Source: Selaginella tamariscina
Taxonomy: Eukaryota > Streptophyta > Lycopodiopsida > Selaginellales > Selaginellaceae
Direction: 5' to 3'
DNA: 64,000 bases
Assembly: GCA_003024785.1 (NCBI GenBank)
Contig: PUQB01000203.1
Location: forward strand, 62,001 to 126,000
Under the pieces are notes generated by a model. That model saw nothing but the letters and a program-made list of their open reading frames with translations. It was not told where the DNA came from and did not search any database. The stretch's first letter is position 1, and every line of letters begins with the position of its first letter. Both the position numbers and the translations under genes were made by a program. Of this stretch, positions 44,446 to 56,970 are shown one piece after another.

Positions 44446-47230
44446 AAATAAGGTGCTACCTTTGATTTTAGAGTTATGACCCACACTTATTTACCAAGTA
44501 GGTGTTCATAAATCTTAAGATTAACTATCTAAATAAAATTCACGTTTTAATTGAAAGGGATAAAGTACTTCAAGAACTTTATTAAAACAAACTAAACATT
44601 GAAACACATTACCACCTTAGGCAGTCCTACTGAATGTAAAGAATAAATTCTAATACATTGTTAAAGTTTTAACCCAAAGGGGGGCTAACACGTGGCTATC
44701 AAGTGGTCAACACCTATGTAAACATTACTAAGTTTTTCAAGACAACCTCAAGAGTTTGATTAAGATATTCAAATCGGCACAAGACTTAGGGTCTTACCCT
44801 AAGTTTCTTAAATAACTATCTTCGAACCAACCCAAGTAAACTTTAAGATCTTAATAGACCTAGACAAGCTCATGTCTAACCCTACTAAGGAGATGTGTTT
44901 AACAGATACCATATAGATCTAAGGCATCGTCACTTACCCCTTAATGAATTATACTCATCCAGGAGTACAACCCTTTAAAATGACAAGAGGTACGTTGACC
45001 CATGACAGGTTTGAGTGGTCAAATCATACCCTAAACTTAAGGCTAGTACTTAATGTTAACATGAGTGTTCACTTGAAGCAAACACGAATGTTGTGTTAAG
45101 CAAACCCTTACGATTATGTTTGAATAACCCTAAGCATGTGACCATGTGAGTGCCTCATGAAAATGAACTTAAGTTTTTTAACTCTTATGTTCACACACTC
45201 CCTAGGAAGAACACCCCTAACTAAGTGTACTTGCTAGCACACCCAGTTACGAGTCTTAACTTCACTTAAACGGATGCCTAAAATTTAACATCTTGATGTG
45301 AGCACAAGCACGCCTACTTACTAATATCCAACCCCTCGATGTTAAACTCATGACACAAACCCAAAGGGCATGCCTTAGGAATTGTATTATGTACCAACTA
45401 GTCTATTATCACATGTTCATATGACACCGTCCTAAGACATATGCTATCTTGCCATAGCCCATCATACTCAAGAGCTAATACACATGGTGCCACAAATGTG
45501 GCTCACATATGCCAACTCTCAACCTTTCTATGAACCCTTAGGAACATAAGTATGAAAACTCATCTAAATATTAGACATGTACTTTGACAAGACCTCATAG
45601 GATTGAATTCACTAATAGTAAGGGTAGGCTACCTTAAGGTATGATGTAACTCCATATGTATTATGATAATACAAAGAATGTGGCTTAACAACATAAGTTA
45701 AGCTCATGCCAATGGGGAGAAAGAAACCAGACACTCTTAGTCTTTAGCATGTTTTTCTCATATTTACTCTATTTAATATATGTGATGGAGCCGCCCACCC
45801 CCCCTACGCTATTTTCTTATTCTCTCAAGTGAATTGGCACACATGATTCATTCTTAATGTAAAAGACTTGGTGAGTTTTTTAACCTAACCATTTGCTACC
45901 CTTAAATTCTAACACGAGGGGTTTAAAACGTGGGGTTAGGGAAACCCTAGGGGTGTTTCTAGCCATATCTAATATGTTAAACTCTTCGAATTCAATTAGG
46001 AAGCTAACTGAGACACGAAAAAAATGGAAGAGTTTTTTAAATGGAAATGTTAATTTCGCCTAGAATTTTTGTAAATACCGGTTAAACCATCATTAAATAT
46101 CCAAATGCACTAAGCAACCTATTTCTCATAACACTTAGGCTTGTCGACATAATTTGGTAGGTAACAATATGTAACTTTCAAAATAATCATACTAAAAATT
46201 AAACTAAAAGACATAAGAAAACCAAAAAAACTTTGAAATGCTATTTTGAAAATATATTTTAAAGTCATATTTACGAATAACTTTAAGCAAGATCTTATTT
46301 AATAAATTAACAACTCTTACTCAATTGATTTAATAGATCTTGTGTGTCCAACAACTCTTACTCAATTGATTTAACAGATCTTGTGTGTCCAATAAAGAAT
46401 AGCTATCATGTTCCGTGGCATTGTTTATATGACAATAATTCATTATGAACCATTCAGATTCATTAGGTTTATGTGGCTCCAATGGATAGGGACTAAAAGA
46501 ACAATGAATCGGCTTCTTGTTTAGCAACTCTAACACACATTTATATGAAATAAGATTCAATTTAGTAAATTAATAGTATTTACTCAATTGATTTAATAGA
46601 TCTTGTGTGTCTAACAAGAGATAACTATTAATTTCTACCACAGCATCATAATCCATCTTGAATTACTTATATTCATCAAGTTTATGTGGCTCCAATGCCC
46701 ATGAATTAAAAGAACATTGAATCAGCTTCTTGTTCAATAACTTTAATATAGAATGTTTGTTTTTTACATGATGGCCAACTTGTTTGAAAATTCTAATGTA
46801 AAGAAAAGATCTAAATATTGTAATTATTATAGCTAGAAAAGTAATTGGCATCATCTCCCATCCAAATGTAACGACCTTAGCAATAAGGGTGACATTTGTA
46901 GATAAAAGATCTAAATATTATTTTAATAATTGTTATACTGAGAACTCTCACTTTAAAGAAGGTAGTTTAGTTGCCACTTGCACACCTCCAAAGTTCTTGA
47001 TGCCAAATGCATAATAATTGAAACCCTCTAACTTATGCATAACTACACTTATAAAACTATTGTACAACGACTGACATAACTTTATCTAAAAGAAAAGATG
47101 AATGACTTACAAGTATAACTGTCTAGGTATAAATTGGTGAGTTGCCTTATATATATCCAACCAAGATACACCAAGTATAACGTCAAAAATATAATATGAA
47201 AACATATGAAGATTTAATTCATATGCATGA
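44446..47230 (-). mobile_element. Decayed Ty3/gypsy LTR retrotransposon remnant, copy B
   Basis: The clearest retroelement signal in the window. On the minus strand near 47,130-47,190 the retropepsin end reads FDVILGVSWLDIYKATHQF. Downstream, two partial and partly repeated reverse-transcriptase pieces (about 46,330-46,560 and 46,600-46,860) share LLDTQDLLNQLSK, the family's DLLDQL region. The whole is riddled with stops and cannot be active. The lower half (44.4-46.2 kb) has no recognisable domain, and LTRs were not found. Confidence 0.62.
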
Positions 47231-47562
47231 ATCATTATCAACAATTAACCACGTTGGACAAAATTAACAAAATACTAAAACCTCCATGAATAATAATAAT
47301 TACATGACTACTATGTAATGTAAACAAAGACAACCGTACCTGGGGAGTCTGTGAAACCTGAAATAGAAAAGAAAGAAAGGTGGAGGAATAAAAGTGTAAG
47401 AATTAAGTTTTAAAAAAGGTAAATTTTAATGTAATATTCTTATACAAATGTAATAATATAATTAATAAAATTATAAGTTAATATTTTTAAAGAAGGTTTT
47501 TTTGCATCTTTAACTAGGGTAAACTTAAATTCAAGTTATTAATTTGAGAGGAGACAGGGTTT

Positions 47563-49697
47563 ATGGAGCTCGGCGCGGGTGGGGCTGTCAGAGCAACTGT
47601 GGGTACGAAGCGCTCCCGCGATTACGTGACATTAGATGAAGCAAGAGATGCAGTGAAGCAGATTTTGGAACTGGCAGACGGTGATCTATGTGATGCACGG
47701 AAGTCGACTCTTCTGCCATATCCAGGTTTGGGGCACACTTGTACCAGGCCAGAAGTGGATCTCAATTATGTGGGTAGAAGTACCTTACGAGATATGCTTA
47801 TATATTGGAAGATGGATTTAGGCAGGGAGGTTCTTGTATATGGTCCCAAGGGCGTCGGTAAGTCATCTGGCTTCAGAGCAATGGCTTGTATTTTGTACAA
47901 GCGGTTGCACGGTGACGAGGAAGAGAAATGTAGGCTGGTTTTTCTCTGGGCAGAAACGTTTCTGATAGACCCAATTGAGGCGGTCAAGGACGCGCTTCTC
48001 TTTTCATTTCTGGTGGACGAACAAAAAGAGGTCGATGGCTGGGTACAGGTTGAAACCGCGATTACGGGCATTCGTTCTATTCAAGATGCAGTCGATTTCA
48101 TTGACAAGCGCAAGCGGGAGTCAGAGCCTGAGATCTTTTATTTTCTGGTCGACGGTGGTGAGAAATTAGACCCCACGGATTTCTTGGGGAACCAGGCGTT
48201 TGACCCTTCGCATCGGTCTACGGTGGCAGCCGATTTGGCGAAGCTTTTGCGAAGAGGTGCCAAAGTCTGGTGGTGCACGAGTCCGAAAGCCAAAATAATG
48301 ATCCGGAGTACCCAGATACCATGGGTTTGCTTATGAAAAAAGGGGCTTCAATGAGGTAAAAACTGTTTATTGTGCTGTACAAGCTCTGATGCTTTTTGTT
48401 GCAGGAAGAGTACTCCACGTATGCTGCTAGCTGCGTCCTCGGTAAACTTGAGCATCGTCTTTCAAGCATTAAGTACTACACTGGATTCGTCCCACTCTTC
48501 CTCGAAGCATTATGTGACTCATGCGAGACCGTTGACGCGAGTTGGTCTCAGAGCAAGACATTTCTTCAGTTCAACCTCTGCGGAAACAGGTTAGTCTTTG
48601 GGCAGCAGCCTTGAAAGCAAGCAACGAAGATATGAGAACTGCTCGAGGAAGATGAGTATTGGGACGCTGTTCTGAAAACCTTTACTAAACATAGCGAGCT
48701 CATTGCGGTGCGGAAGAAGGCTGGGGAAATACAGGTGCGCGGAGAATGCCGAACAGATTCGGCCATGGCACATCTCGACCCAACCTACGTTCTTGACGCT
48801 GTGAAGGGCGAATATTGTTCCAGCTACATCAAAAGAATCTACTTACAGGCGGTGCGATCCAAAGAAGAGATTGCGAAACCTTATGCTGATGGTGCATGGA
48901 TGGCGTACGCCAGACGCTTGCTGCTAAAGAGAAATTCCGTCAATTGGTCAAGTCTAGGGTGGATTTGTGAGGACGTCTTGGCCGACAGGATTGCAAAGAA
49001 GGGGTTGATACTCGGTGATCTTAAAGTTTGCGGGCACATCACTGTTGAGGAGTTCGACAAAATCCCATCACGTAATGGTGCAGGCTTTGAGCACTTGAAA
49101 CCGAACACAGGCTATTATTATAAGCCTTTGGATGTCAGTTTTCCCGTTGTGGACGGAGTTATTGTTTGGGTGGACGAGAAAGGGGATGTGCATATCGTAG
49201 CACTTCAATACACAGTTAATATAGATAAGCACCTCAAGTCTGCAGATCAGTTTATGAGCTTGACTTCGTTGAAGTGTTGGTTTCCAGACGTTGAAGACTA
49301 CATAGCGAGCAACAGGATCAAGTTACACTTTGCGTTTCTGGGATGTTCCTCACGCCCGGGGTATAGCAGCGGCCGACAGGCATCCAAGATCAAGAAGTTG
49401 AGAAATGGGATGGTGTGTGGAACGCCTGAGTACATCCTGCACATTCAGCCTTTTGATGACAAGGTTTTTCCGGGATTGAGTTCGGATGACTATAGCGTGT
49501 TAGTGGATATAACAAGTCACCGGACATGGAATGACAGCTACTCGGAGGTGTGTGAAGAAGGGCTGGGGCTTATTCCTTTAACGAGACTTGAGTTAGAAAA
49601 GATGGCGAGGAGGGATTATGGCATTAGCGATCCCAGTCGCAAGAAGTATCGGAACAAGGCATTGTTGATCAATGCAATGGTGTCTCCCCGGCCTTAA
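47563..49697 (+). pseudogene. Crinkler-like P-loop NTPase with C-terminal nuclease-like domain
   Basis: About 710 codons. The N-terminal part, from the ATG at 47,563, holds Walker A GPKGVGKS (residues 94-101), Walker B-like IFYFLVDGG (about 191-199) and a sensor-like VWWCTS. The C-terminal part (to 49,697) has YYKPLDVSFPVVDGVIVWVD followed by HIVALQYTVNIDKH, resembling the restriction-nuclease-like (D...QxT) core that follows the NTPase in Crinkler (CRN) proteins of oomycetes and chytrids; CRN-like genes are also reported from some plants and algae. One intron is clear (48,356-48,404). Between 48,280 and 48,640 the frame shifts about four times, mostly in short homopolymers, with coherent protein (FAYEKRGF, SLWAAALKASNEDM, LLEEDEYWDAVLKTF) in between. 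So it is a young pseudogene or a gene with consensus errors. There is no signal peptide. The family call is from motif pattern only. Confidence 0.6.
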
Positions 49698-49738
49698 AAG
49701 ATCTCTAAGATTTAAGAGAGACGTGCTCAGGACTTTGG

Positions 49739-49985
49739 ACATCTAATCTCTTGGTTATTCTGGGGAGGAAAATGAGTTCCTGGCCCAGGAAGCCCAAGAT
49801 CCCGTCCGGGATGGTGAAAGCTGGTTGCTTATATCAGGATTATAGTGTGCTGGTCTGGGACTGTTGCAAAACTCTCCGTAGACTGTCCTTGGTGAAGGCC
49901 GGACTGTCCGAGGAGGAGGAAACCGCTCGTACATAGAGTATGACGGGCTTGTTGGTCTTGTTGTATAAAAGTATGTATTCGGACA
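49739..49985 (-). pseudogene. STPG-gene terminal-exon fragment 3
   Basis: Starts 40 bp after the Crinkler-like stop. The minus strand matches the last STPG exon (TTRPTSPSYSMYERFPP, YGEFCNSP) with a short internal deletion, and keeps the downstream GACATCTAATCTC flank seen at 16.5 and 33.4 kb. Confidence 0.75.
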
Positions 49986-50695
49986 GACACACCCTGTTAT
50001 TGCGACTCAGCTCCTCTAATGCATGAGCTGCAATCGCTCGTTGCGACTGGCCGAGTTGTTCCTCACCTTTACTTTATGTGTTAGCATATAGACTGCATAT
50101 ATGCATACGTTAAGTGTGTGTGTGTACATGTTTGTAAGTTAACATATAACGAATGAATGTATGGCGAGTTATATGCAGATAAACTCGCTACACACACAGG
50201 TGAGGCACATACATGGTCTATCCGTCTAGATTGCTGTTGAGTTTATCAGACGCATGTTTAGAGTTACTTATATACACAGAAGAATATCTCCTAACAGGAT
50301 CTATATAACATATATACATGCTATGTTTATGTATATATGTATATTGATATATCTGTATATGTATTTGTTCTGTGTGTATGTGTATGTTTGCAGGGAAGGA
50401 AGACTGAACATATATATATAAGGACGTATATTCAGACCGAAATGATGTGTACGACTTTTTGGATATATATTAATACAGTTTTTGATGTAATGTAATGTGT
50501 GGTTAAAACTGTATGTTATTATATGTATCTTATGTTCTTAGCGTTGGTAAGTACTTATATGTATTTGTGTATTTTATAAATTAATGTTATATATATGTAG
50601 TAATTGTTGACATAGTGTGAGTTCTCTATAGTAAATTATAGTGGTAAATTATATATAAGATTTAGAAAACCAATGTATTATATCAAATAATTATG

Positions 50696-50737
<42 letters not shown>

Positions 50738-50965
50738 TATATATATATATATATATATATATTAACAAGTTTATGCAGTGTTTAGGGCATCTTAAATTTT
50801 ATTCAACTATCGTCTTGTATTGCCTCATGTAGTACTACTTTGGCCACCCTAAATTTTAATATATGTGATTTTATTCCAAACTCCTTTATAATTTATCTGA
50901 TGGTTATTATAAATTCTTTTTATAATTCATTAGATTCATCGCACAATTATTCTAAATTATTTAAA

Positions 50966-51002
50966 AATTTAATATAAACAAAACTTTTGTTTATATTAAA
51001 TT
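50966..51002. repeat. Perfect 18-bp-arm palindrome
   Basis: AATTTAATATAAACAAAA and its reverse complement around a single C at 50,984. Looser inverted similarity continues outward (CTAAATTATTT and AGATAATTTAG). Confidence 0.9.
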
Positions 51003-51076
51003 GTTAAAGATAATTTAGAATAATTTAGAATAATTGTTTAGAATAATTTAGAATAATTTAGAATAATAATAATTAG

Positions 51077-51207
51077 AATAACTTTCTCTTTTAAATTATT
51101 ATGTATATGTGATAATTTTTAACTCTCTTTATTTCTTTTGTTACAAAAGAAATAAAGAGAGTTAAAAATTATCACATATACATAATAATTTAAAAGAGAA
51201 AGTTATT
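51077..51207. repeat. Perfect 65-bp-arm palindrome
   Basis: Arms 51,077-51,141 and 51,143-51,207 are exact reverse complements with one base (51,142) between. The centre is CTTTTG-TTA-CAAAAG. It is AT-rich and outside any gene; it could be a fold-back element or a hairpin-repair footprint. Confidence 0.97.
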
Positions 51208-52805
51208 ACTTGCATACATCAATTTACACAGGAGATATAAAGATTTTATGTGTTATATTATTTACACATAAGATCCAAAGAAAGTATTAGCAATTTAAAG
51301 AAAGATTTTATGTGTTATCACATATACACATTAATTTAAATTATAAAAAACTTTTATTAATAAAGAGATACCTAAGAAAGAAAATTATTACATACATACA
51401 ATAACTTCAAAGAATTAAACAAAATTACATAATAAATGAGTTAAGTTATCATATAAAGTAATTTAAAGTAATTTAAATTATCAAATTAAAAATAAAATTA
51501 ATTTAAAAGTCTTAACTTAAGATAAATTCATTAAGTTATGAATAATAATTAAATTAAAGATAAAGTTATTAAATTAAAAAGTTAAGGGTTTTCCATTATT
51601 AAATGATAATAATTTGATTAAGAATCATTAAATAATTAAATCTAATTTAAAGATAAAAGTAAAATTACTAGGTTCATTAAATAGTTAATCCAAGGTTAAT
51701 GAAATAACGATTGAATTCAAAATTCAATTTAATATAAACTCATATTAAATTTAGGAATAAATTAAAAATAATAACTCAGTTAAGGTTCATGAATTAATAA
51801 ATTATCATTAGAAAATTAAGCCCATTAATATTGAGCAAGTGTACTAGTGTGTGTGTGTATTGAATTATATTTAGTTATGTAGCTTGTATAGTTATACTTC
51901 ATAGTCATACATATATACTACATGTATATGTGTTTTTTGTAGTAAGCTTATCTAAACTTTAACTTTTAACTCTCCCTTTAAGTTTATAAATTTGATTAAT
52001 TTTATCAAAATCTGCTTGACATATTAGAGTCTGTATTTTCAAGTTTCCATACGCTCAAAAAATCCATTATATAATATACTCTTTACAGTTATATGAAATA
52101 AGCATTCAGTTTACATATACAAACTAATTGTATATTATTTTACCAGAAGATAAATGTATCTTAATAATATATATTTAATAATCAAAAACACAATCGTAAG
52201 ATACATGTATTTCAGGTTTGAGTTGTATACACACACGTGTGTGTGTGTGTGTAGGGAAGGAAGGCAAAGAAGGCAACAAACAAACAGCCACAACAACAGA
52301 TACGAAGAATCAGACGAAGACAGAACAGATACACACACACATATATACATATATACAATATATATATATAGAGAGAGAGAGAGATACATACATACATACA
52401 TACATACTATACATACACGTGTGCGCGCACACACACACACACATATATCTATATATAGACACACATACACACATATGTTTGTGTGTGTGTGTGTATAGGA
52501 AGGAAGGCAGGATAGCAAAGAAGGCAACGAACAAACAGTCACAACAACAGATACGAAGAATCAGAGGAAGAATGAACACACACACACACACGGAAATATA
52601 TCAGACTGAAATTATGTATACGACTTATTGAATATATATACATAACATACCATGCATGAGCAGACGTAGGTGTCTAGTCCGAGCTTCTTAGTCAGTTTAT
52701 ATATGTTTGTAGAGAGGGAGAGAGGTAGACTTGTACTGATTACTTATTTAACAGGTTAACAACCATACCAACCAACTTGATAATTAAAGAGAGAAGCAGA
52801 CAAGC

Positions 52806-54300
52806 AGAAGGATAAACCGCTGCTTGTGGCTCTTAAACAATGTGGTAAGACGCAGGGAGGAAGCCACACATGGTTCCGGTTGTGACACGAACAAGTACGT
52901 AGCGACCTCACTCATCACTATGTACAGTAAATGCAGGAGCATGGACCACGCTTGTACGGTTTTTGTTATCGTATTCCATAGGGACGTTGTTGTGTGGAAT
53001 AGTCTCATTCTGGGATACGTGGAGAATGGGGAAAGCCATGTAGCTCTGAAGAATGGACTGTTAGCCGGATTGTATTACGTTTTTAGAGACACTTGGACAG
53101 GCAGTTTTTGATAGAGAAGGGGATGGCTATACATAGCGAAGCAAGGGAGCGTGGATGTGACCAGGACATATTCGTGGCGAGCGTCTTGGCTACAGGCTCG
53201 TGCGGCGTTCGATAGCATGGCGTACAGGGACGTTGTTCATGGACTAGCCTCATTCTTGAATACGTGGAGAATAGGGAGAGCTTTCTGGCTATGGAGTTTT
53301 CGAGAGGATGAGTGAGAACAAAGAGTTTTGTTTAGAGAAGGGGACTGCCGTTCATAGACGAGCTCGAGAATACGGAGTGGACTGTAGCAAACACGTTGGT
53401 GGACATGTATTGCAAATGCGGTAATATATGCCGTGCTCGAGAGGTGTTCGATAAAATGACTCGTCACGATGTTGTTTCATGGAACAGTCACGTTGAGAAT
53501 GAGAAATACGAGGAAGCTCTGGAGTTATATATGGACATCACCTGTGTACCCGACTCTCTTACGTATGTTGCTGCACTCAAGGCCTGTACAGGTTTAGCTG
53601 ATAGACACTTGTGTTTAGATAGAGGGATGTGTATACACAGGCAAGCTGAAGAGCGTGGATATGAGAAGAACTTAACGGTGGAAAGCACACACTGCTAGAC
53701 ATGTATAGTAAGTGCGGTAGTATGCTACATGCTAGGAGTGTTTCAATAACATGATAGAGAGAGACGTGGTTTCCTGGACTAATCTCTTTCTGGGCGTGGA
53801 GAATGGGGAAGTTCAGTAGCTATGGAGTTAATCACGAACATGGACTGTGAATGGGATTTTGTTACATATGTTGCTGTACTCAAGACGTGTGGGAGTGTAG
53901 GGCCTTAGAGATTGGTAAGAGAATACATAGGAAAGTATGTAAGTGTGGAGTAACCAGGTTATAGCGACTACCAATGGGAGGTGTAGTAACATAGTTGAGG
54001 TGTTTAACAGGATGCATTCTGTGGACACTGTCACATGGTATGCGTTAATCGGGGCTACAGTTTACTGGAGGAGACGCAGCATGTGTTTAAGCTGGTAAGC
54101 AGGATTAAGGAAGGTATATTAATACTCACTGCTTAGGGAAGGAATGGTTTGAGAATATGCGGGAGGATGGTATATTCCCGAGTATCGAGCATTATGCTTG
54201 TATTGTTGATAGAGGAAGCACTATTAACTGTGGAGAGTATGCCGTTTGAAGCTGACGGTGGGAGAAGCTTGCTTGAGGCGTGTAGGGGAAGGTTGCGTTA
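52806..54300 (+). pseudogene. Pentatricopeptide-repeat (PLS-class) pseudogene
   Basis: PPR units are readable in changing frames: VATSLITMYSKCRSMDHA with RDVVVWNSLILGYVENG (52,890-53,040), VDMYCKCGNICRAREVFDKM with HDVVSWNS (53,396-53,490), PDSLTYVAALKACTGLADR (53,545-53,600), MYSKCGSMLHARSVF (53,701-53,745) and WFENMREDGIFPSIEHYACI (54,145-54,200). The order fits an organelle RNA-binding PPR protein with L1/S/P motifs and an end resembling the start of an E domain. Many stops and shifts make it clearly dead. No organelle-targeting N-terminus is seen. Confidence 0.85.
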
Positions 54301-54439
54301 GTGCCTGTATAATATGTAAAGAATTGTATCAACAATAAGTCAACAACAACAACAACAAGAACAAAACACACACACCTTCCCAATAAGCATAATCTCCTAA
54401 AAAAAAGTAGCATTAAAACCTATATACAGTAAACAGAAA

Positions 54440-55150
54440 GTACAATATGGTATACTTATAATATATATAGTAGGCACTTATTCGTTAGTCACAGCATTAT
54501 ATTTAAATACTCATACTATAATTTCATATCATTAATTCATTACGACTGTGATAGTAACAATTCGATATATGCAATAACATAATTAAAGCACATGTTATCT
54601 GAAATACCTCGTCCTCTCTTCCAATGGTCTCATAAACACCGCAAAGTGGACGTAAGGACTTCAGAACTTCATGGAGGCTCGAAATATACTGAAGCATTGG
54701 ATTATCCAGAGTCCGAAGAAGAGATTCGACCTCTGAACCTCCAGTGAAATCACTTTCTAAAAATGCAGCCACTACAAAAGACATTTATGAAACAAATTCA
54801 TACTGATATCGGCATTGTATGCGAGTATACTATATTCGCATACTATACATATATGTATATATGAACTTACTTCCGGTATATATGCTTGGATATATATAGC
54901 ACACACACACACATATATGTATGTATGTATATAACTAAATTAAAATAATAAAATAAGCATGCAATTAAACATGCTCTCTCTCTCTCTCGCTTGGAGATAT
55001 ATACACATGTTTATATGTATATACATATACCTGAGAAATCTTTTTTTGCAAGAATTAATTATTAACCCGCGCCTCATTAATATACTTTCATATCATTAAT
55101 TCATTACGACTATGATAGTAACAATGAATTAATGATATGAAATTATAGTA
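54440..55150. repeat. Inversion with repeated intron sequence at both ends
   Basis: The COG7 intron sequence TTTCATATCATTAATTCATT occurs at 54,521-54,540 and again at 55,084-55,105, where it also faces its own reverse complement (55,125-55,145). The inverted exon 9 lies between. This is the footprint of the inversion break points. Microsatellites fill 54,895-55,030. Confidence 0.7.
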
Positions 55151-56030
55151 CTGAGTATAAATAAGTGCCTACCATATATATATTATAAGTATACCATATA
55201 ATGTACTTTCTGTTTACTGTATATAGGTTTTAATGCTACTTTTTGTTTAGGAGATTATGCTTATTGGGAAGGTGTGTGTGTTTTGTTCTTGTTGTTGTTG
55301 TTGTTGACTTAATAACCATTCACATATTACGTTGAATAATGAACACTTATAAGGGTGGCAGACGTGGCAAACATGATGAAAATAGCAATTTTCCTTTACG
55401 GACTTTCAGTGCATATCCCTTGTCATATGTAACAAGTACTGGGGGAATATCTTCTCACAATGCCCCAGCAGCTAGAACCTATAACGTCAGTGACGTAATA
55501 CTTTGCCACCGAACGGATGTTCACGCACACACACTGCTATTATGACTATCTCATGCAATATGTGTTTGTTAACAAGGAACTGTGTATGTCCGTCGTTGTC
55601 GTCGTTATCATCTCTCTCTGACACATGCATATTATTAATAGGATTGGTTCGTGGGTTTATAAGAACGATTAACTCGTAATTTGCTATTAATATAAACTTA
55701 ATAAGAGAGCAGTTGTAATATATACATACTAATTGCTTATTTCAGGTGGCTGAAGGTGCAACAGCACTGTACATAGATCAAATACGAGGAATTCAACACT
55801 TGAGTGAGCGAGGAGCCCAGCAGTTATCAGTGGACATAGACTACCTCTGCAACGTGCTCATGGCCCTGTCCATGAACATTGCCTCAGTTCTCTCTACGTT
55901 CCAGCAGTGTGTTTCTGCACCACGGGACAAGCTTGTGGAGTTCTCCAACAATGTGGGAGGCTCTGACTTGGATGGTCCTACTCTCCGTCTCATTTGTAAG
56001 ATGCGTCATGTTTTATCTCGTGTGCGTGTG
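54440..56030 (+). pseudogene. COG7: COG7, third copy, rearranged and truncated
   Basis: Remains of the COG7 3' half. Exon 9 (54,524-54,784) is inverted relative to the rest. Exon 12 survives as 55,350-55,520, with the YPLSYVTS and NAPAARTYNVS stretches showing a frame change. Exon 13 (55,746-56,020) is nearly intact and reads VAEGATALYIDQIRGIQHLS onward, but its stop is lost because HVL is followed by SRVRV. Exons 1-8, 10 and most of 11 are gone. Divergence from copies A and B is greater than theirs from each other, so this is the older duplicate. Exon 13 lacks the 7-base insertion of copy A, and exon 12 has the TG missing from copy B. Confidence 0.88.
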
Positions 56031-56960
56031 TTGATACTTTCCTGTATATGGCATACGTCACATATGTATGTGGCATATGTGTCGTGCGTACGTGTGTGTT
56101 TTGAGTGTGTTGATTGTTCATTTGTATATCGGGTGTATTTGCCCACACATACACACTTGATTTTATTCACTTTATGCATGTGCTTGTCTGTCTCACGTAC
56201 GTAAGTATATTGTATGTACATGTGTACATATATGTATAGAGGTTTTTGGTGGAATTATTGTTTGTTCTGTTATAAATATTGTATATTAGTTACACTCAAA
56301 TATACGTAGTACATACACATACAAAGAACCATTTGTGTGTGTGAGTCTGGCTGTTTCTTTATATATGACAGACACGGTTTGTAGTTTTCCAAAATACTCC
56401 AGCTTATTGTACGATGGTTAGGCATACCTACGTGCATTGTACACTTTCTTATACTCTCTCACACTACGCAAGTGTGTGTGTGTGTGTTGACTCCATACAC
56501 ACGTATGCGGAGTAATAAGACAGCAATGTTGTAAACGGCTTATTAAGTCTGATTGGACGTAAAGGTCGTGCTACTCTGATTTACCAGTACACAGGAAGAG
56601 TGGCGCTTTTACTCGCCACCATTCAACTGGGCAGCATCTTTTTCTCGGGTAAAGTATGTATATATATACAGCCTTCAATACGAGATCAAGAAGATCGTAT
56701 ATAGTATACTGATATGTTCGTATATAGTATAAACCATTGTACTGATATGTGTGTGTATTATATTCCTCGTCAGGCAGCGCCTGAGCTTTAGACGTGCTGG
56801 CATGGGAGTGAGTAGACTTCTTGGCTTTATCGCTTGATGCTGACTGGTGCAGACTACAACAATGACCTCTACACACATATATACACATGTGCTGTGTGTA
56901 TGTGTATGTGAGCACATACACGAGTTCCAAAAGTCGCTTATATATACTATTAGTGTTCAG
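56031..56960. other. COG7 downstream region, third copy
   Basis: It matches 5,080-6,020 and 42,080-43,020 with many small indels, including the hairpin near 56,491-56,512 and the (TA)n tract, here reduced. No gene. Confidence 0.6.
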
Positions 56961-56970
56961 CTGCAGCTGA

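Larger units (their letters stand above)
37024..47230 (+). repeat. Segmental duplication, copy B
   Basis: Partner of 1-11,300 in direct orientation. The left limit is set by the window edge in copy A, so the true unit may be larger. Small differences include a 6-base gain in COG7 exon 2 (near 38,350), a 2-base loss in exon 12, loss of about 1.2 kb after 44,370, and a short inversion near 44,375-44,410. Similarity ends around 47,230. Confidence 0.92.
49986..52740. other. Microsatellite-rich intergenic DNA, no gene seen
   Basis: It contains (CA)n followed by (TA)n at 50,698-50,762, AT-rich sequence, two palindromes (50,966-51,002 and 51,077-51,207) and, at 52,215-52,600, (CA)n/(TA)n/(GA)n tracts with a duplicated segment GGAAGGAAGGC...GATACGAAGAATCAGA (52,255-52,315 and 52,498-52,567). 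Frames across the tracts are Thr/His/Ile/Tyr runs and are not genes. Confidence 0.6.

Noticed and set aside
52135..52640. Several frames over 100 codons in both strands
   Set aside because: They are translations of (CA)n, (TA)n and (GA)n microsatellites, with Thr/His/Ile/Tyr/Cys/Val runs.
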